Assembly: GCA_013695775.1 (NCBI GenBank)
Contig: JACCZV010000316.1
Span: 1 to 8,016, forward strand
DNA: 8,016 nt
Direction: 5' to 3'
From: Chitinophagales bacterium
GTDB lineage: Bacteria > Bacteroidota > Bacteroidia > Chitinophagales > UBA10324
Shown: piece after piece, positions 6,577-8,016 of the stretch
Position numbering within the stretch: position 1 is the stretch's first letter
Layout of the letters: every line of letters begins with the position of its first letter
Translations under genes and position numbers: made by a program
The notes under the pieces: model-generated
What the model saw: only the letters and a program-made list of their open reading frames with translations
The model's database searches: none
What the model was told of the DNA's origin: nothing

Positions 6577-6597
6577 CACCATTTTTATCTGATGGTG
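6577..6597 (-). other. Small hairpin just after the rfbC stop codon
   Basis: CACCAT at 6577-6582 and ATGGTG at 6592-6597 form a 6-bp inverted repeat with a 9-nt loop. On the minus strand the hairpin begins 3 nt after the TAG stop of the RmlC-like gene and is followed by GACTTTTAG, a weak T-run. It could be an attenuator or RNA-stability element inside the operon; it is too weak to be called a full terminator. Confidence 0.3.
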
Positions 6598-6600
6598 TAT

Positions 6601-7176
6601 CTAAAGGGGATAGGTAAAGTTGTCTGATTCAGGTTTCTGAGTCCATTCCTGTAAAGTTTGAGCTGTCTCATCCTTTTTAGAAAGAATTGGATCTTTTACA
6701 GGCCAGTCAACTCCTATTGAGCTATCATTCCAGCGTATGCCACTTTCACCCTTATTATTGTACATTCCTGTACATATATATTGTATCTCCGCATATTCGC
6801 TCAGCACGGCAAACCCTCTTGCGAAGCTGGGTGGTGCATAAATCATCAGCTTATTTTCTGAAGAAACTTTCCGGCCATACCATTTTCCAAAAGTTGGTGA
6901 TCCCTTCCGGATATCAACAGCTACAAGAAATGCTGAACCTACCGGAACACGCATCAGCTTTCCCATTCCAGGCTCCCATTGAAAGTGTAATCCGCGCACT
7001 ACATCTTTAACTGAACCGCTGTGATTATGCTGAACAAATTCTGTTGGCAACCCCATTCCCTGGAACTGATCAATACGAAATGTTTCCATAAAAAACCCAC
7101 GCTCATCTTTAAACACTTCGGGTTGTAAAACAACCACGCCATCACTAAGGTGTTTCGATTCAATATTGATATTCAT
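6601..7176 (-). CDS. rfbC: dTDP-4-dehydrorhamnose 3,5-epimerase family protein (RmlC/RfbC)
   Basis: A cytoplasmic cupin-fold epimerase of 191 residues, the normal RmlC size. RmlC inverts C3 and C5 of dTDP-4-dehydro-6-deoxyglucose. Matches to the family are clear: FKDERGFFMETF (22-33), VQHNHS (48-53), VVRGLHFQ with Arg61 and catalytic His64, GKLMRV with Lys73, VAVDIRKGSPTFGKW (85-99), Tyr133, SGIRWND (145-151) and LSKKDE with Asp169, the partner of the catalytic His. One family-typical residue differs: the segment usually read FAHGF is FARGF, with Arg120 at the position of Salmonella RmlC His120. The same FARGF form occurs, to my recollection, in a subfamily of RmlC homologues, so it is probably functional but may have altered specificity. 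It is the first gene of the minus-strand sugar cluster, 99 nt before the SDR gene, with a candidate promoter directly upstream. Confidence 0.88.
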   Translation of the reverse strand: MNINIESKHLSDGVVVLQPEVFKDERGFFMETFRIDQFQGMGLPTEFVQHNHSGSVKDVVRGLHFQWEPGMGKLMRVPVGSAFLVAVDIRKGSPTFGKWYGRKVSSENKLMIYAPPSFARGFAVLSEYAEIQYICTGMYNNKGESGIRWNDSSIGVDWPVKDPILSKKDETAQTLQEWTQKPESDNFTYPL

Positions 7177-7203
7177 AGGCAGCTAAAGGGTTTTTTGGCC
7201 GCG

Positions 7204-7211
7204 CAAAGATA
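7204..7211 (-). promoter_or_regulatory. Candidate Bacteroidota -7 promoter element for the sugar operon
   Basis: Read on the minus strand this is TATCTTTG, an exact match to the Bacteroidota -7 consensus TAnnTTTG. It ends 27 nt upstream of the ATG of the RmlC-like gene, in the 156-nt space between trxB and that gene. A matching TTTG-type -33 element is not evident at the usual distance. This is the best promoter candidate for the four-gene cluster. Confidence 0.5.
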
Positions 7212-7250
7212 GAAGAATCAATATCATTTTTGAGTGAATGAAATATTAGC

Positions 7251-7271
7251 CAATGGAACTGCAGTTAATTG
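7251..7271. other. Imperfect palindrome in the trxB-rfbC spacer
   Basis: AACTGCAGTT at 7257-7266 is a perfect 10-bp palindrome. CAAT on one side (7251-7254) and ATTG on the other (7268-7271) extend it with small bulges. It lies 40 bp upstream of the candidate -7 element of the sugar operon, so it could be an operator, or simply a chance palindrome. Confidence 0.25.
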
Positions 7272-7284
7272 CAACCTATAAGAT

Positions 7285-7303
7285 CTTTCGAAATGTTCGA
7301 AGG
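7285..7303 (-). other. Hairpin downstream of trxB
   Basis: TTCGAA at 7287-7292 and again at 7296-7301 forms a stem with an ATG/CAT loop, extended by one G-T wobble and one C-G pair. It lies 30-48 nt downstream of the trxB stop codon on the minus strand. No T-run follows, so it is at best a weak terminator or an RNA 3'-end structure. Confidence 0.25.
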
Positions 7304-7332
7304 GGTTGTAAGACATAGTAAGAAAAGGATTG

Positions 7333-8016
7333 TCAATGTATCCCTACGGACGAAAGATAACGTTCTGCGTCGAGAGCAGCCATGCAACCAGAGCCGGCAG
7401 CAGTTATTGCCTGCCGATAATTTTTATCCTGTACATCACCTGCCGCAAATACGCCGGCAATATTTGTTTTGGAGGAACCCGGAATCGTTCTTATATAACC
7501 CTGTTCGTCGGTGTCAATGAATGCTTTGAAGGGACCTGAATTTGGCGTATGGCCAATGGCGACAAAGAAACCTTTAACCGGAATTATCAACACTTCACCG
7601 GTAATTCGATTTTTCACTCTCACCCCTTCCACGAGCTTATCGCCAAGCACTTCCAAAGTTTCTGTGTTCCAATAAACCTTTACTTTGGGGTTCGTCATCA
7701 CTCGCTCCTGCATTATTGCAGAGGCTCTCATCTTATCACTACGAATTAGCATATGCACCATTGGTGAAAGTTTTGACAGATAGAGGGCTTCTTCACAGGC
7801 TGTGTCACCAGCACCAACTATAGCAAGCTCCTGACCACGATAGAAAAAACCATCACACACCGCACAGGCCGAAACACCACTCCCATTCAAACGCTGCTCT
7901 GATGGAAGGCCGAGCCATTTGACGGAGGCCCCTGTAGATATGATCACCGTGTATGCATAAATCTCTTCACCTCCATCAAGCACCAGTTTATGAATGGGTC
8001 CGGTGAAATCAGCTTT
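7333..8016 (-). CDS. trxB: Thioredoxin reductase, C-terminal part (gene continues beyond the window)
   Basis: The reading frame stays open to the right edge, so about 227 C-terminal residues are visible and the N-terminal FAD domain of roughly 85-90 residues is missing. The enzyme is a cytoplasmic flavoprotein that passes electrons from NADPH to thioredoxin. Visible are ISTGASVKWLGLPSE, the redox pair in SACAVCDG (codons for the two Cys at 7864-7866 and 7855-7857), the NADPH-binding VGAGDTACEEA, the FVAIGHTPNS segment, and the C-terminal FAD motif GVFAAGDVQDKNYRQAITAAGSGCMAALDAERYL written here in its family sense (key residues GD and the RQ/AAGSG stretch). The GTG at 7981-7983 is internal and not a start: KADFTGPIHKLV upstream is in frame and TrxB-like. 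It is separated from the sugar cluster by 156 nt with its own spacer elements and is probably a different transcription unit. Confidence 0.95.
   Translation of the reverse strand, partial: KADFTGPIHKLVLDGGEEIYAYTVIISTGASVKWLGLPSEQRLNGSGVSACAVCDGFFYRGQELAIVGAGDTACEEALYLSKLSPMVHMLIRSDKMRASAIMQERVMTNPKVKVYWNTETLEVLGDKLVEGVRVKNRITGEVLIIPVKGFFVAIGHTPNSGPFKAFIDTDEQGYIRTIPGSSKTNIAGVFAAGDVQDKNYRQAITAAGSGCMAALDAERYLSSVGIH

Noticed and set aside
7269..7749. Plus-strand open frames opposite trxB
   Set aside because: They lie antisense to a clear TrxB coding sequence and show no protein-like features of their own.

Overview
The window looks like a chromosomal segment of a Bacteroidota bacterium, probably a member of the Chitinophagales/Cytophagales/Sphingobacteriales side. 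The case rests on four things: the FolC N-terminus is of the Bacteroidota type; two intergenic spaces carry TAnnTTTG, the -7 element used by Bacteroidota sigma factors; there is a secreted double-DTG aspartyl protease with a PDZ domain; and genes lack strong Shine-Dalgarno sequences. Base composition is moderately AT-rich. No tRNA, rRNA, CRISPR array, transposase or phage gene was seen.

Layout. Positions 1-159 are a leader with a candidate promoter. Positions 160-1443 (+) hold folC, the folate-polyglutamate/dihydrofolate synthase. Converging on it with only two bases between the stop codons is a gene for an exported retropepsin-like protease with a C-terminal PDZ domain (1446-2747, -). Positions 2748-3396 form the only long non-coding stretch. 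About 540 bp of it (2851-3393) is a mosaic of some eleven copies of a short repeat, CGTCATTTCGA-(6-7 nt)-GAGAAATCTC. The copies lie in both orientations, each orientation has its own spacer, and the whole is organised into larger duplicated blocks.

Positions 3397-7176 (-) are a four-gene nucleotide-sugar/glycosyltransferase cluster. In transcription order it holds an RmlC-family dTDP-sugar 3,5-epimerase, an extended SDR nucleotide-sugar epimerase/dehydratase, an RmlD-family reductase, and a GT4/DUF1972 glycosyltransferase of the kind often used for rhamnosyl transfer. Gaps of 93-99 and 75 nt and a candidate promoter just upstream of the first gene suggest one operon. The expected logic is that the epimerase and reductases build an activated deoxysugar and the glycosyltransferase attaches it to a surface glycan. 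No rmlA or rmlB lies in the window, and both the RmlC-like and RmlD-like proteins depart from the textbook enzymes at named residues, so the final sugar need not be L-rhamnose. The window ends inside trxB (7333-8016, -), thioredoxin reductase, whose N-terminal part lies beyond the right edge.

The most unusual structure is the repeat mosaic at 2851-3393. It resembles the BIME/REP style of organisation and lies directly against the end of the glycosyltransferase gene. The protein-coding genes are otherwise recognisable families.
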